Assembly (NCBI GenBank): GCA_021396245.1
Contig: WNYE01000065.1
Location: 173,815 to 237,814, forward strand
From: Sporothrix humicola
Taxonomy: Eukaryota > Ascomycota > Sordariomycetes > Ophiostomatales > Ophiostomataceae
Reading direction: 5' to 3'
Length of the DNA: 64,000 nt
The position numbers and the translations under genes were made by a program. Position 1 is the first letter of the stretch. Every line of letters starts with the position of its first letter. The notes beneath the pieces are model-generated. The model was not told the DNA's origin. It saw only the letters and a list, made by a program, of their open reading frames with translations, and ran no database searches. Shown one piece after another: positions 11,688-21,480 of this stretch.

Positions 11688-12517
11688 GGTAGTGGTGGGG
11701 GCAGGAGCTGGGCCAGGAAGAATAGGCCGATAATGCTCCTAGGTAAAGGCCATATTGGTGTCCGGCGACGCGCCCGTGCAACTTTTGAGATGGTCGTGCA
11801 AGCGACGGGTTTAAATAGATGAAAAGCAACCCTCGCGAAAGACGTCGTCTTTCTGAACACGGACGAATATCGCGGGGAACGGATGTTATGCGTCCCAGAA
11901 TAGTTTAGCGAATTTCCCAGTCGAGAACCGAAAGCACCGGGCCACACCAGGATTACGCCCAGACCGGGTGAAAAACTGGCCGACGTATTTATGATCAGCC
12001 GTCAGCGTCACGTGCCACTCTAGCTGTGCCGTTAGTACGGGTGGCTGAAGATTAGTTGCCAAATGTGGCTTGGACTTGTGGCAGCCGCACTCTATCCGCC
12101 ATACTGCAAAAAAGTCTCCGTCCACTGCAAGTGCTGGCTGTAGCTGTAGGACTCTGACTGTGTCATTAGCAGGCCTACCAAATTGGGGTGCATCGGCGAA
12201 AATTCACCGTCGCATGACGAAGTCAGCCTCATGGCCAAAGTACACCGAGAACGAGTCTGGACACAATAAAGAGTAAAGAGGCAAGATACACTCACGTTTA
12301 ATAAGTCACCGAGAGGAAGGTGCAACCATGACGTGCCTTCCACGAATAAATATCACGGCTCCTGCCATCTTTGTCAGGAAGTGAAAAATGAAAGCCAAAA
12401 CAACAACAAAACAAACCGCAATAAACATCAGACACAAAAGGTACATTTTCGCACACAACACCACATATGCGCATCTCTGCAAGACTCTTTTCATCGGCAG
12501 TGCTTGCGTCCTCCACC
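11688..12517. other. Divergent promoter region between regulator and oxidoreductase
   Basis: 830 bp between two divergent start codons. I see no gene. A shared bidirectional control region is possible; no binding site for the neighbouring zinc-cluster protein was identified with confidence. Confidence 0.5.
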
Positions 12518-13636
12518 ATGGCCAACAACACGACCCCCTCCCTCCCAGCGACGATGCGCGCCTGGGTCTACAACTCCACGAAAGGCGGCATCGAGAACAA
12601 TTTGAAGCTCATCCCTAACCTTCCCATCCCTGCCCATTTCCACACGCTTCCAGCACCGCCCGCGGGCAAGGGCGACGCCGTCTTGGTGCGCATCCTGGCC
12701 GCATCGCTCAACCCAGTCGACCACAAACTCGCCGAGCTGCCGCTGGTCGGCGGTCTCATCCAGAAGAAACCGGCCACACCGGCCGTCGACTTTTGTGGGA
12801 GGGTCGTGCGGGTCCCAAATAACTCGTCGTCTCCCCTAAAGGCTGGCCAGCTCGTCGCCGGCAAGCTCCCGCCCCAGACCCAACACGGCGCTCTGGCCGA
12901 GTACGCCGTCGCTTACTCAAACAACGTGGTGCCCGTCCCGGCCGGCGTTTCGGTCGAGCAGGCCGCCACGATTGGCATCTGCGGGTCGACGGCGTGGTCG
13001 GCCATTGTGCCGCAGATCGAGGCTGCACGGGAGCGAAACAAGAAAAGCGGCAGCGGCGAGCCTCTCCGCGTCTTTATCAACGGCGGCAGCGGCGGCATCG
13101 GCAGTTTTCTTGTGCCCATTGCCAAGTCATTTGGATGTCATGTCACGGCGACCTGCTCGGCAGCCAACAGCCATCTCGTGAGAGAGACCTTAGGCGCCGA
13201 CGACACAATTGACTACCGCACAACCAACGTGGCGGATGCTCTGGTCCAAAAGGGGAAAGAGAGTGGGCCGTTTGATGTCGCCGTCGACGCCATTGGCATG
13301 AAGTTTGGCCTGTACAAGGCCGCCGACGAGTACTTGGTGGTGGGCGCCCAGTTCCCGCGCATCGGTATGGAGTTTAGCACGATCACGGACGCCATTGCCA
13401 TTGTCTGTCGACCAACTTTTCTCGGTGGCGGCCGTCATGTGTCGCCGTTTGTCGAGGGGCCGGCCACCCCAGAGAAACTGACCTCTCTCTTGGGACTCAT
13501 GGCTCAGGGCAAGCTCAACATCCCGCTGGACGGCGGAGCGGCCGTGCCGTTTACAGACGTGCCGCGTGCCTATGCACGCATCAAATCACACCGCACACAG
13601 GGAAAGATCGTCGTGCGCGTGGCAGAGGACAATTAA
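12518..13636 (+). CDS. MDR-family zinc-independent oxidoreductase (quinone reductase/enoyl reductase-like)
   Basis: Single exon, 372 residues from the ATG at 12518 (MANNTTPS); an in-frame ATG 51 bp upstream would add a short Ser/Ala-rich stretch. The N-terminal GroES-like domain has ILAASLNPVDHKLAELPL and AVDFCGRVVRV, and the Rossmann domain has the nucleotide-binding motif INGGSGGIGSFLVPIAKSFG followed by LGADDTIDYRTTN. The catalytic zinc ligands of true alcohol dehydrogenases are absent, so this is a zinc-independent NAD(P)H-dependent reductase of the quinone oxidoreductase or reticulon-4-interacting type. The substrate is unknown. It ends KIVVRVAEDN, a normal family C-terminus. It is divergent from the adjacent Zn2Cys6 gene. 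Confidence 0.88.
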   Translation: MANNTTPSLPATMRAWVYNSTKGGIENNLKLIPNLPIPAHFHTLPAPPAGKGDAVLVRILAASLNPVDHKLAELPLVGGLIQKKPATPAVDFCGRVVRVPNNSSSPLKAGQLVAGKLPPQTQHGALAEYAVAYSNNVVPVPAGVSVEQAATIGICGSTAWSAIVPQIEAARERNKKSGSGEPLRVFINGGSGGIGSFLVPIAKSFGCHVTATCSAANSHLVRETLGADDTIDYRTTNVADALVQKGKESGPFDVAVDAIGMKFGLYKAADEYLVVGAQFPRIGMEFSTITDAIAIVCRPTFLGGGRHVSPFVEGPATPEKLTSLLGLMAQGKLNIPLDGGAAVPFTDVPRAYARIKSHRTQGKIVVRVAEDN

Positions 13637-14050
13637 GACGCGGGGCACTCTAGGAGGGATAAAGGTGGCACACACATGGCCCCATCACGCCCGTTGTTTA
13701 ATGTGTTTTTACGTTTCCATAATCAATAATCAAGATTATCACCAGACCACAAAGAAGAACTTATCAATGATGCCGGCGATGTCCAGATAGCCCGCTCAAC
13801 TGACCGTTGAGATGCTATTGCGTGGCAATAGTGTTGCCGCAGCCCTTGCCGGGCCATTCGTCGACAACGCTCTCCTTCTCCAGGATCCACATGGGGCATG
13901 GGGTGTTTTCATATATCCCTATCTATACAAAGGACGTGGGCTAATCTCTGCGTGTATTTGAAAGCTGAAAGAAGGAGTCAATACATCAAGCCATTAACAT
14001 ACCACTGCCCACGCATACTTTCAGTCGGTTCCGCAGCCATATCAGATATC

Positions 14051-14116
14051 ACAAGATATATCAGGATCTGTCAAGATATCTCGGGATCTCTCAGGATATC
14101 TCGGGATTTTTCAAAA
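14051..14116. repeat. Imperfect tandem repeat, 10-bp unit
   Basis: About six to seven copies of a TCAGGATATC-like unit follow one another (TCAGGATCTG, TCAAGATATC, TCGGGATCTC, TCAGGATATC, TCGGGATTTT). The unit is close to one helical turn. It is non-coding and lies in an AT-rich spacer. Confidence 0.7.
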
Positions 14117-14924
14117 TACCAAAAGAAATGATCTCTCAAAGTCGTTATCTCTGTGCGGTATTTGCTTGCATCTTGTATCTTGCATGATTGCTTGCCATCA
14201 GATCTCACCGAGGTTCATATCTGGGATGGTCAGGGACCGTCAGGGACCGCTAGGAACGGCAATACGCATATGGGGAAAGTCGCGGGCTATCACGGGGAAA
14301 TGGGGATGCCAGGGATAAGCATCTATCTCGAGTTGTTGAGTTGAAGTTGAGAAGCGGTGCACATTGTTTGTTTTCATTACTCAATATTCATTACCACATT
14401 TCCATTACCAAATCGCTGGGCACGGTCCCAAGATTCCATTTCATCTCGCGAGTCGCGAGGTGTGGGACGGGACAAATGCGGGACAAATGCAGGAACATGA
14501 AAGGAGCATGAAGGAAGCGAAGCGTCGTCTCCTCTTCTCTTCTTGTCGGTCTCCGCTCGACTTGTCGACACGAGGTACGCTGGTCGAAATCGTGCGACGT
14601 AGTCCATACCCTCCACAACCTTGGCTCATGATTTCGAAGCCCAAGACCACATCCAACACTACACAGAATGTCCTCCAAGGAGCGGAACTAGGATCAAAAC
14701 AACCTCTCTCTGTTTTTTGCCTGCGGCTGCCTTCAATCGACAGAAAAAGCACGCATTTTTGGGACATTTATCTATTCCCTTCCTTCTACTACGAGGGAGT
14801 CTCAACGTGTGCACGACTCTTGACTTGAGGTGTGGTCTGAGCTGTGGATATCACAATATGCACAATGCGTTGACAGGGTACAGAGCACTACGGAGTGTAT
14901 TGACCGTAGCGTGTGTGGGCCACG

Positions 14925-15448
14925 CTAGTGTACTGTCCGTAGGGGCCTTATTTTTGGGATTTTCCCTTCTAGAAACCATGACCATTTTATAGTTGTTCTT
15001 TGGCCGTTATCTAGCCGTTCTCTGGCCGTTCTCGGGCCATTCTTTCGCTGGTTTTCTCGTTCAACTCGCTGAAGAGCCCCGTCCAGCCGTCTTAGCGCCT
15101 TTTTTGTTCTCGCTCGCCCCGCTCCTTCCGGCTCCACCGGCTCCGCTGACAGGGCCCGGCATTTTTGGCTTGGCCGTCTTGGCACTAGGGCCGTCTCGAT
15201 TGGGTAAGTCCTCGCGAAGGCCGCCCCAGCGGCCCTCTGTAGCGTGTTGTAAGTGCCCTGTAGTACTATTCTACAGCCTCTTTTACAGTGCTTTTCAGTA
15301 CGGTTCTGTACAGCCGCACTCGCCTCCGCCTCACGCCTCGCCGCATTACGTTTGTGAAAATCGTAAAGCATGTTTTAGTGTGTGCCCGTTGACCACTCAG
15401 CGGCCGCCAAAACGCAGCAAAACTGGAGCCAAAAAACGGGGACGTCAT
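14925..15448 (-). pseudogene. Possible remnant of a transposase-like gene
   Basis: On the minus strand two overlapping open stretches (15448-15266 and 15371-14925) encode basic, helical sequence: ARREAEASAAVQNRTEKH, then CRIVLQGTYNTLQRAAGAAF, then an Arg/Glu-rich helix ALRRLDGALQRVEREN. The middle part recalls the helix-turn-helix entry of pogo/Fot1-type transposases (a GxYxTLxxAA pattern) and the end recalls their C-terminal coiled tail, but the catalytic DDE core is absent and no terminal inverted repeats were found. This is a weak resemblance; it could be chance open reading in GC-rich DNA. Confidence 0.2.
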
Positions 15449-16099
15449 TGCGCGTCACGTAACAGAATTCTTCGTGCAACCGGACAAGCAAGTATTTCGA
15501 TTTCAGTACCAAACATTGACAAAAACTCAACAAGAAAAACAAGGATCAGCACGAAGGAATTCCGCATTAGACTAGGAGTATCTCCATTTTTCAAGGAGTT
15601 CTCTTTATCCATCCTCGCCTCTTCCCTTTCCCCTCTCTAGAGTTGTCAGATTTGGGACAGATTGGGAAGGGCCAGCCGAAACTGGAGCGATGCTGCACCG
15701 AACACGTCCAGTCCTTCGAGTCCTTGTGCCTCCTAGTCGTAGCCTCCTTCTAGAAGAACAAGTGGAAGAGCGTTGTCGGCGCCACCGTTATCTCTATTTC
15801 GCATTTTACTCGCTCTGCGCGTTTTTGTGGCATTTTCTTGTGTTTCTGTTTTGCGGAGAGACGAGATGATTGTGGGGAGTAGCGTGGAGAGGTGAGATAA
15901 AGGCGAAACTTGGGACTTTGGGGCCTTTTGACTTTGGGGTTTGCCGGCAGAATCGGAGCTTGCAGAAATCGTCACGCTGCAGATCCTGACTGGTATAACT
16001 TGGGGTTCCTCCTCTCTTTCCTTTCGTCTTCTTCTTCTTCCCTCCTCCTTTGTTCTCCCCATCTTCCTTTCTTCCCAACAGCACCCACAACCACACACA

Positions 16100-17683
16100 A
16101 TGGAGGATACGTCGATACAAAAACCCACCCAAGAGCCCGTCAACGCCGACGAGGCCAACCTGGCACGCCTCGGCGTCAAGCAGGAGCTGCAGCGCAACTT
16201 CTCCAAGCTGTCGATGCTGGGTCTTGCGTTTGCCATCCTGAACAGCTGGACGGCGCTGTCGACGTCGCTCAACCTGGCCCTGCCGTCGGGTGGCCCCAGC
16301 GCGGTCATCTGGGGCCTGGTCACGGCCGGCATCTGCAACCTGTGCCTGGCGGCGTCGCTCGCCGAGTTTGTGTCCGCGTACCCGACGGCCGGCGGCCAGT
16401 ACCACTGGGCGGCGATGATCAGCTGGCCGTCGGCGGCGCGGGCCATCAGCTTCATCACGGGCTGGATCAACGTCGGCGCGTGGGTGTGTCTGACGGCGAC
16501 GGGCGGCCTGCTGGGCAGCACGCTGGTCGTCGAGATCATCACGCTGATGCACGAGGACACATACGAGCCCAAGAACTGGCACCAGTTCCTAATCTACATT
16601 GGCTTCACGCTGGCGGCGTTCCTGATCAACGCGTTCATGAACCGCGTGCTGCACTGGTTCACCAAGGCGGCCTTTTTGTGGTCGCTGAGCGGGTTTGTGA
16701 TCATCAGCATCACGGTGCTGGCCTGCTCGTCGCCCACCTACCAGCCCGGCGAGTTTGTCTACGGCGACTTTATCAACGACGTGGGCTGGCCCGACGGCCT
16801 GGCCTGGCTGCTGGGTCTGCTGCAGGGCGCCTTTGCTCTGACGGGCTTCGACGGCACGATCCACATGATCGAGGAGATCCCCAACCCGCAGATCGAGGGT
16901 CCCAAGATCATGCTGTACTGCATCGGCATCGGCATGTTTACGGGTTTTGTCTTTTTGAGCTGCCTGCTGTTTGTCGTCACCGACATTGACGCCGTCAACA
17001 ACAGCCCCGTCGGCCCGCTGCTCACCATCATCTACCAGGCCACCAACAACAAGGCCGGCGCCATCTGCCTGCTCATGTTCCCGCTGGTCTGCATGCTCTT
17101 CACGTCCACCACCCTCATGACCACCAGCTGCCGCATGAGCTACGCTTTCGCCCGCGACCGCGGCCTCCCCTTCAGCCGCATCTTTGCAAAGGTCCACCCG
17201 ACCCTCGAGGTGCCCCTCAACGCGCTGATCTGGACCGCCGCCTGGGTCATCATCTTCGGCCTCGTCTTCCTGGGCTCCAGCAGCGCCTTCAACGCCATCG
17301 TCGCCGCCAGCGTCGTCGCCCTCGGCGTCACTTATGCCATCCCGCCCGCCATCAACTGCCTGCGCGGCCGCCGCATGCTGCCCGAGTCGCGGCCCTTCAA
17401 GCTCCCCAACGCCGTCGGCTGGACCGTCAACCTCGTCGGCATCGCCTGGACCGTCCTGACCACCGTCCTCTTCCTCTTCCCGCCCGAGATGCCCGTCACC
17501 GGCACCAACATGAACTACTGCATCGTTGCCTTTGGCGTTATTCTGATTATCACCGTCCTGCAGTGGATCTTTGACGGCCGCAAGAACTACACCGGCCCCC
17601 AGGTCGTCTACATTGTCGGTGAGGGCCAGCACGATGTTGATTTACACGATACGCAGGAGCCCGAGGCGAGCAAACACGAGTAG
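16100..17683 (+). CDS. Amino acid/choline/GABA permease, APC superfamily
   Basis: Single exon, 527 residues from the ATG at 16100 (MEDTSIQKPT). The frame is open 159 bp further upstream, but that part is an Ser/Leu/Phe run typical of a translated CT-rich leader, so the 16100 ATG is preferred. Twelve hydrophobic segments are visible, with NFSKLSMLGLAFAILNSW at the first, FVSAYPTAGGQYHWAA after helix 3, FDGTIHMIEEIPNP, and SCRMSYAFARDRGLPFS before helix 8 or 9, all hallmarks of the fungal GABA/choline permease branch (UGA4/HNM1-like). It acts in the plasma membrane; the substrate cannot be decided by sequence. The acidic C-terminal tail ends EPEASKHE. Confidence 0.9.
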   Translation: MEDTSIQKPTQEPVNADEANLARLGVKQELQRNFSKLSMLGLAFAILNSWTALSTSLNLALPSGGPSAVIWGLVTAGICNLCLAASLAEFVSAYPTAGGQYHWAAMISWPSAARAISFITGWINVGAWVCLTATGGLLGSTLVVEIITLMHEDTYEPKNWHQFLIYIGFTLAAFLINAFMNRVLHWFTKAAFLWSLSGFVIISITVLACSSPTYQPGEFVYGDFINDVGWPDGLAWLLGLLQGAFALTGFDGTIHMIEEIPNPQIEGPKIMLYCIGIGMFTGFVFLSCLLFVVTDIDAVNNSPVGPLLTIIYQATNNKAGAICLLMFPLVCMLFTSTTLMTTSCRMSYAFARDRGLPFSRIFAKVHPTLEVPLNALIWTAAWVIIFGLVFLGSSSAFNAIVAASVVALGVTYAIPPAINCLRGRRMLPESRPFKLPNAVGWTVNLVGIAWTVLTTVLFLFPPEMPVTGTNMNYCIVAFGVILIITVLQWIFDGRKNYTGPQVVYIVGEGQHDVDLHDTQEPEASKHE

Positions 17684-19205
17684 AGAGGGGAGGGTGACGT
17701 TTCCCTTTCTGAAAAGGATACATCATGGACTGTAAAGATATTGAAGAGGCTGAGAAGACACTGAAGATACTGTACATACGTTTATAAACATATGCATCAA
17801 GTAAACTTATTTTTCAAAACAAATTACCATTTGAAACCCACTGTGACAACGATCAATGACTCGAGTCAAGGACGAAAGAGGGTGATGTGCAATCAAGGCG
17901 GCAATTGTTGGCGATCAAGATTGCAAAGAACGACAATCTTCGTGGCCAGGAACACAAATGTCAACGAAGCCGTGAATTGTATTTGTGTTGGTTTTACTTT
18001 GTGTTGTCTTTTCAGTATTTTCTCTCACTTTTGTAATTTGTTCACGAAATTCTGATTTGGTCAGTTTTTATTTACAAAAAAAAATTATTTACAATAAAAA
18101 AAAAGAAGGAAAAAAAAAAGTTGAATGCAGCGGAAAATAAATCCAAATAAAATATCACTACGAAATTTGAGGACGATAAATCAAGTAGTAAATTGGAAAC
18201 CCGAAAATGAACTAGGTTGTGTTATGGTTTTGGCCTCTTGTTGTTCTCGACCATACAGGAAAACGAAAGAGACAGCACCTTCGTCCGATCCACAAAGCTG
18301 CATGATTCACTGAAGGTCTTCTGACACGTGGGAAAGAAGCTTAATTGGGCAGTTTGTTTAAGGGCACTTCACGACTCAAAATAGAAAACAAGCTTTCAAA
18401 AAGCGCTGCCTAAAAAAAAAGCGCTGCCTAAAAGTCAAAAGCTGAAAACGCCGTCGACATGCACGAAAGTGGTGATGCTTCGGAGAGGAGTTTACGAAAC
18501 GACCAGAAAACCCCGCTCCAATTGCCTGTTTGGGCGTTGCAGCGTTTTGGTGATTGGCTGCCTGAGGCCACTGGAGACGTGCAATGGCCCGCTGGAGTTT
18601 ACGGCAATTATGCCAACTGTCCTTCGGCCGACCAGCGGCTGAAAAAGAGCAGCAATTCCTGGATTAGGTAATTCTAGCAGCTGCAGCGGACTTGTCACGG
18701 GCCTTAGCAGCCACCAACGGACCTGTGGCGGACTTGTGTCGGCGCTGTCAGGTAAAAGCCGACAGGCTGCAACGCCAAAAGACAAGCTTTCCCCAGTGGA
18801 CTTGCCGCGCCTTGGCGGTTCCTTCACCACTCTGCGATTGACAATTGTTGAAAACAACCCCGACTCATCGCCCGAAGTCACCGTTCGTGATGCCGTTTGC
18901 GAGTCTGTGATGGCTCAAGTGTTTGGCGACATATTTAACTCGACATGAGTCTGTTCTTGACCGCAAGACAAAAAGCGACAAACACGCTCTCTTTAGTCGC
19001 ACTTTGCCAATTCTCGTCCATCGTTATCGCTCCTCGGCATCAACCCCGCTTTCCACTTTTATCTCAATTTCAGAGTTCCACCCGCCCAGTCTCACCCACA
19101 GTCTCCGTTACAGTCTCACGCAGCGCTTCATTACACGCCATTGGCCGCGGTGCACCCTCGCGTTCCTTCCGTTCTTTTACACTCTCATTCAGCACTTCTA
19201 CCAGC
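17684..19205. other. Intergenic region
   Basis: The left half is AT-rich with A-runs around 18076-18120 and a short direct repeat AAGCGCTGCCTA at about 18401 and 18420. A 70-codon open frame at 18459-18671 has no recognisable domain. From 18945 the frame is open into the FMN reductase gene and may encode a targeting presequence. Confidence 0.4.
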
Positions 19206-19874
19206 ATGTCCGCCAAAACGCTCCGCGTCGGCGTCATCTCCGGTTCGACTCGCGTTGTCCGCTCTGGGCCGCAGATCGCCGCCTTTGTGCGAGACATTAT
19301 CGAAACCGACTTGAAGACCAGTCCTCTTCCAGGCAACGTGACCCTCGAGTTTGAGACAATCGACTTGGGCGCCCTTGCCCTGCCCCTGTTTGACGAGCCC
19401 GGCATCCCCGCCCACATTGGGTCTCCCGAAGGCTACACGCACGAGCACACTCGCGCCTGGTCGCGCCAGATCTCGGCGCTGGACGCCTTTGTTTTTGTCA
19501 CCGCGCAGCACAACTGGGGCATCCCCGCCGGCCTCAAGAATGCCATTGACTACCTGTACAACGAGTGGAAGGGTCCCAGCGGGGGCAAGCCGTTCATGGT
19601 CGTGACGTACGGCGGACACGGCGGCGTACACGCAGCGGCAGCCCTGCAGCTGGTGCTCGGCGGCGGTCTCAAGATGCGTGCCCTCGACTCCACGGTCAAC
19701 CTGACGTACCCCAGCAAGGACGTGTTCAACGCGTGTGCAAAGGGCGAGCAGCTGGGCCTTCCTCCGTCTGGCACGTCCGAAACGTGGCAGGACCGCAAGG
19801 AGGACATTGCCAAGTTGTGGCGAGAGCTGGCTGTTCTCATCACGAAGACGGCAGAGGCGAAGACGGTGGCTTGA
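19206..19874 (+). CDS. NADPH-dependent FMN reductase-like flavoprotein
   Basis: Single exon, 222 residues from the ATG at 19206. It has a flavodoxin-like fold: the opening strand and phosphate loop LRVGVISGSTR bind FMN, and VFVTAQHNWGIPAGLKNAIDYLYNEW is the typical second flavin-contact region, followed by KPFMVVTYGGHGG. Likely role: reduction of FMN, quinones or azo compounds using NAD(P)H. The frame stays open upstream to ATG 18945, adding 87 residues that are rich in Ser and Arg with no acidic residue, ending RSFRSFTLSFSTSTSM. This could be a mitochondrial presequence or just an untranslated leader; the family's usual length favours the 19206 start. Confidence 0.85.
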   Translation: MSAKTLRVGVISGSTRVVRSGPQIAAFVRDIIETDLKTSPLPGNVTLEFETIDLGALALPLFDEPGIPAHIGSPEGYTHEHTRAWSRQISALDAFVFVTAQHNWGIPAGLKNAIDYLYNEWKGPSGGKPFMVVTYGGHGGVHAAAALQLVLGGGLKMRALDSTVNLTYPSKDVFNACAKGEQLGLPPSGTSETWQDRKEDIAKLWRELAVLITKTAEAKTVA

Positions 19875-20693
19875 GGAGGAGGACGAGCCTGCTTTATGTA
19901 TTATGACCATGTGTCTGTTGTTTTTGCTTGAAGGAGATTGGCCAGAGCAAACAGCTTAGATAAGAATAGGTAGAATTTAGAGTATTGCATCAAACTAACT
20001 CACCATGACGTTGCTCCCACTGCATGCTGTTGAGCCGCAGACACGGCCGTCTGACGGACAAAAGAAAATGGCTAGGCACAGCTGTTCGATTGGCCAAATT
20101 TCCAAGAATAGTAGCAACAAAACGCAAAGCTGAAATTAAGTTGACCCTGCTGACTCGGGGCGCAAGGCTGCTAAAAGTGCCAAATAAGACATTCCGCCGC
20201 TAGGTCGGCGGAGGACCACCACACACAGACCCGGTGGAATGGTGCAGCAACTTCCACGAACAGTTTTGTCCGCACTCGTCCGCACCTAGGACTGTCATAC
20301 CTGCCTAATTGAATACATTTGGGCTTTTATTCAATTACGGAAGATGTCAATAATTGCATACTGGGGTGAGCTGCATTCACTTCAACGTTGTCTCGAGTCA
20401 GTCGGCCGATTTTGACAAAAGAGAAACCATTGACAAGACAGGGGACATTTCCATGGCTTTCTATGTTAATCATAAGTATCGACGAGCACGGCGGTGGAAT
20501 GAAGTCTAGAGTCTAAGGTGATGGACGAATCGTCCGTGTCATCAAGTATTAAAGACCTGCTTTGTCTCTCATCTTGTCCTGAACATTGCCCATAAACCAT
20601 CAACGGACAGAAATCAGCAAACAACTACTACTGAAGACTTTAAACCCACGTTTCTTTCTAATGATTTGAACCACACGACTTCCAACCAGCATC
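19875..20693. other. Intergenic region
   Basis: Spacer between the FMN reductase and SDR genes. No gene is seen. The last 120 bp, before the SDR start at 20694, is AC-rich, as expected for a promoter and leader. Confidence 0.5.
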
Positions 20694-21428
20694 ATGTCTC
20701 GTCTCGTAGGAAAGACTGCCGTCGTCACCGGCGGCGCCACTGGTATTGGCCTGGCTGCGGCCCAGAGATTCGTCGAGGAGGGTGCCTTTGTCTACATCTT
20801 TGGTCGCCGCCAGGATGCTCTTGACAAGTCCCTGGCTATCCTTGGCTCCAATGCTCGCGGCGTCCAAGGCAGTGTCACCAGCCTTGACGACCTCGACCGG
20901 CTCTACGACACCATCAAGAAGGAGCGCGGATCCCTCGACATTGTCATGGCCAACGCTGGCACCGGCGGTCCCCTCAAGTTGGGCGAGATCACCGTCGAGC
21001 ACTGCGACGAGGCCCTCGACACCAACATCAAGGGCACCTTGTTCACTGTCCAAAAGGCACTACCACTGATGGGCAAGGGCGGCTCCATCATCCTGACGGG
21101 ATCCAGCGCCGGCACCACAGGCGCCCCTGCCTTCAGCCTCTACGCTGCCAGCAAGGCCGCCGTGCGCAACTTTGCACGCACTTGGGCTGAGGACTTGAAG
21201 GGGACTGGGATCAGGGTCAACGTCTTGTCGCCTGGGCCCACGGCCACGGAGCTGGCCAAGGCCGCCCTGGGCGAAGAGGGCCAAAAGGTCTTTGCCGACC
21301 AGAACCCGCTGCGCCGGATGGCGGAACCGGCCGAGATTGGCGCCGTCGCTGCCTTCCTGGCCTCGGACGACAGCAGCTTCATGACGGCCAGCGAAGTGGC
21401 TGTGGATGGCGGACTGGCGCAGATCTGA
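20694..21428 (+). CDS. Short-chain dehydrogenase/reductase (SDR), classical type
   Basis: Single exon, 244 residues, the normal length of classical SDRs. Cofactor motif TGGATGIG (12-19), NAG (87-89), active-site Ser137/138, Tyr150 and Lys154 (SLYAASKAA), and PG in the LSPGPTATEL loop are all present, so the enzyme should be active. Arg38-Arg39 after the second strand favours NADPH over NADH. The substrate is unknown. The fold ends with SEVAVDGGLAQI, the usual SDR C-terminus. The start is the first ATG of the conserved frame. A tandem repeat begins two bases after the stop codon. Confidence 0.92.
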   Translation: MSRLVGKTAVVTGGATGIGLAAAQRFVEEGAFVYIFGRRQDALDKSLAILGSNARGVQGSVTSLDDLDRLYDTIKKERGSLDIVMANAGTGGPLKLGEITVEHCDEALDTNIKGTLFTVQKALPLMGKGGSIILTGSSAGTTGAPAFSLYAASKAAVRNFARTWAEDLKGTGIRVNVLSPGPTATELAKAALGEEGQKVFADQNPLRRMAEPAEIGAVAAFLASDDSSFMTASEVAVDGGLAQI

Positions 21429-21429
21429 G

Positions 21430-21480
21430 GTCGTGACAGGGTCGTGACAGGGTCGTGACAGGGTCGTGACAGGGTCGTGA
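21430..21480 (+). repeat. 11-bp tandem repeat after the SDR stop codon
   Basis: Four full copies plus a partial copy of GTCGTGACAGG follow the SDR stop directly, so they lie in its 3' untranslated region. Confidence 0.85.

Larger units (their letters stand above)
13637..16099. other. Long intergenic region, AT-rich left part, possible element remnant
   Basis: About 2.5 kb without a convincing gene. It contains the period-10 repeat at 14051-14116 and, at 14925-15450 on the minus strand, a basic and Glu-rich open stretch listed separately. The right end (15990-16099) is CT-rich and looks like the permease promoter. Other open frames are short and of low coding quality. Confidence 0.45.

Noticed and set aside
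14993..15640. 215-codon plus-strand open frame
   Set aside because: Low-quality Pro/Leu/Arg-rich translation opposite the possible transposase remnant; no domain.
16589..17632. 347-codon minus-strand open frame inside the permease
   Set aside because: Shadow of the permease gene; Gly/Asp/Glu/Ala-rich translation of a GC-rich coding strand.
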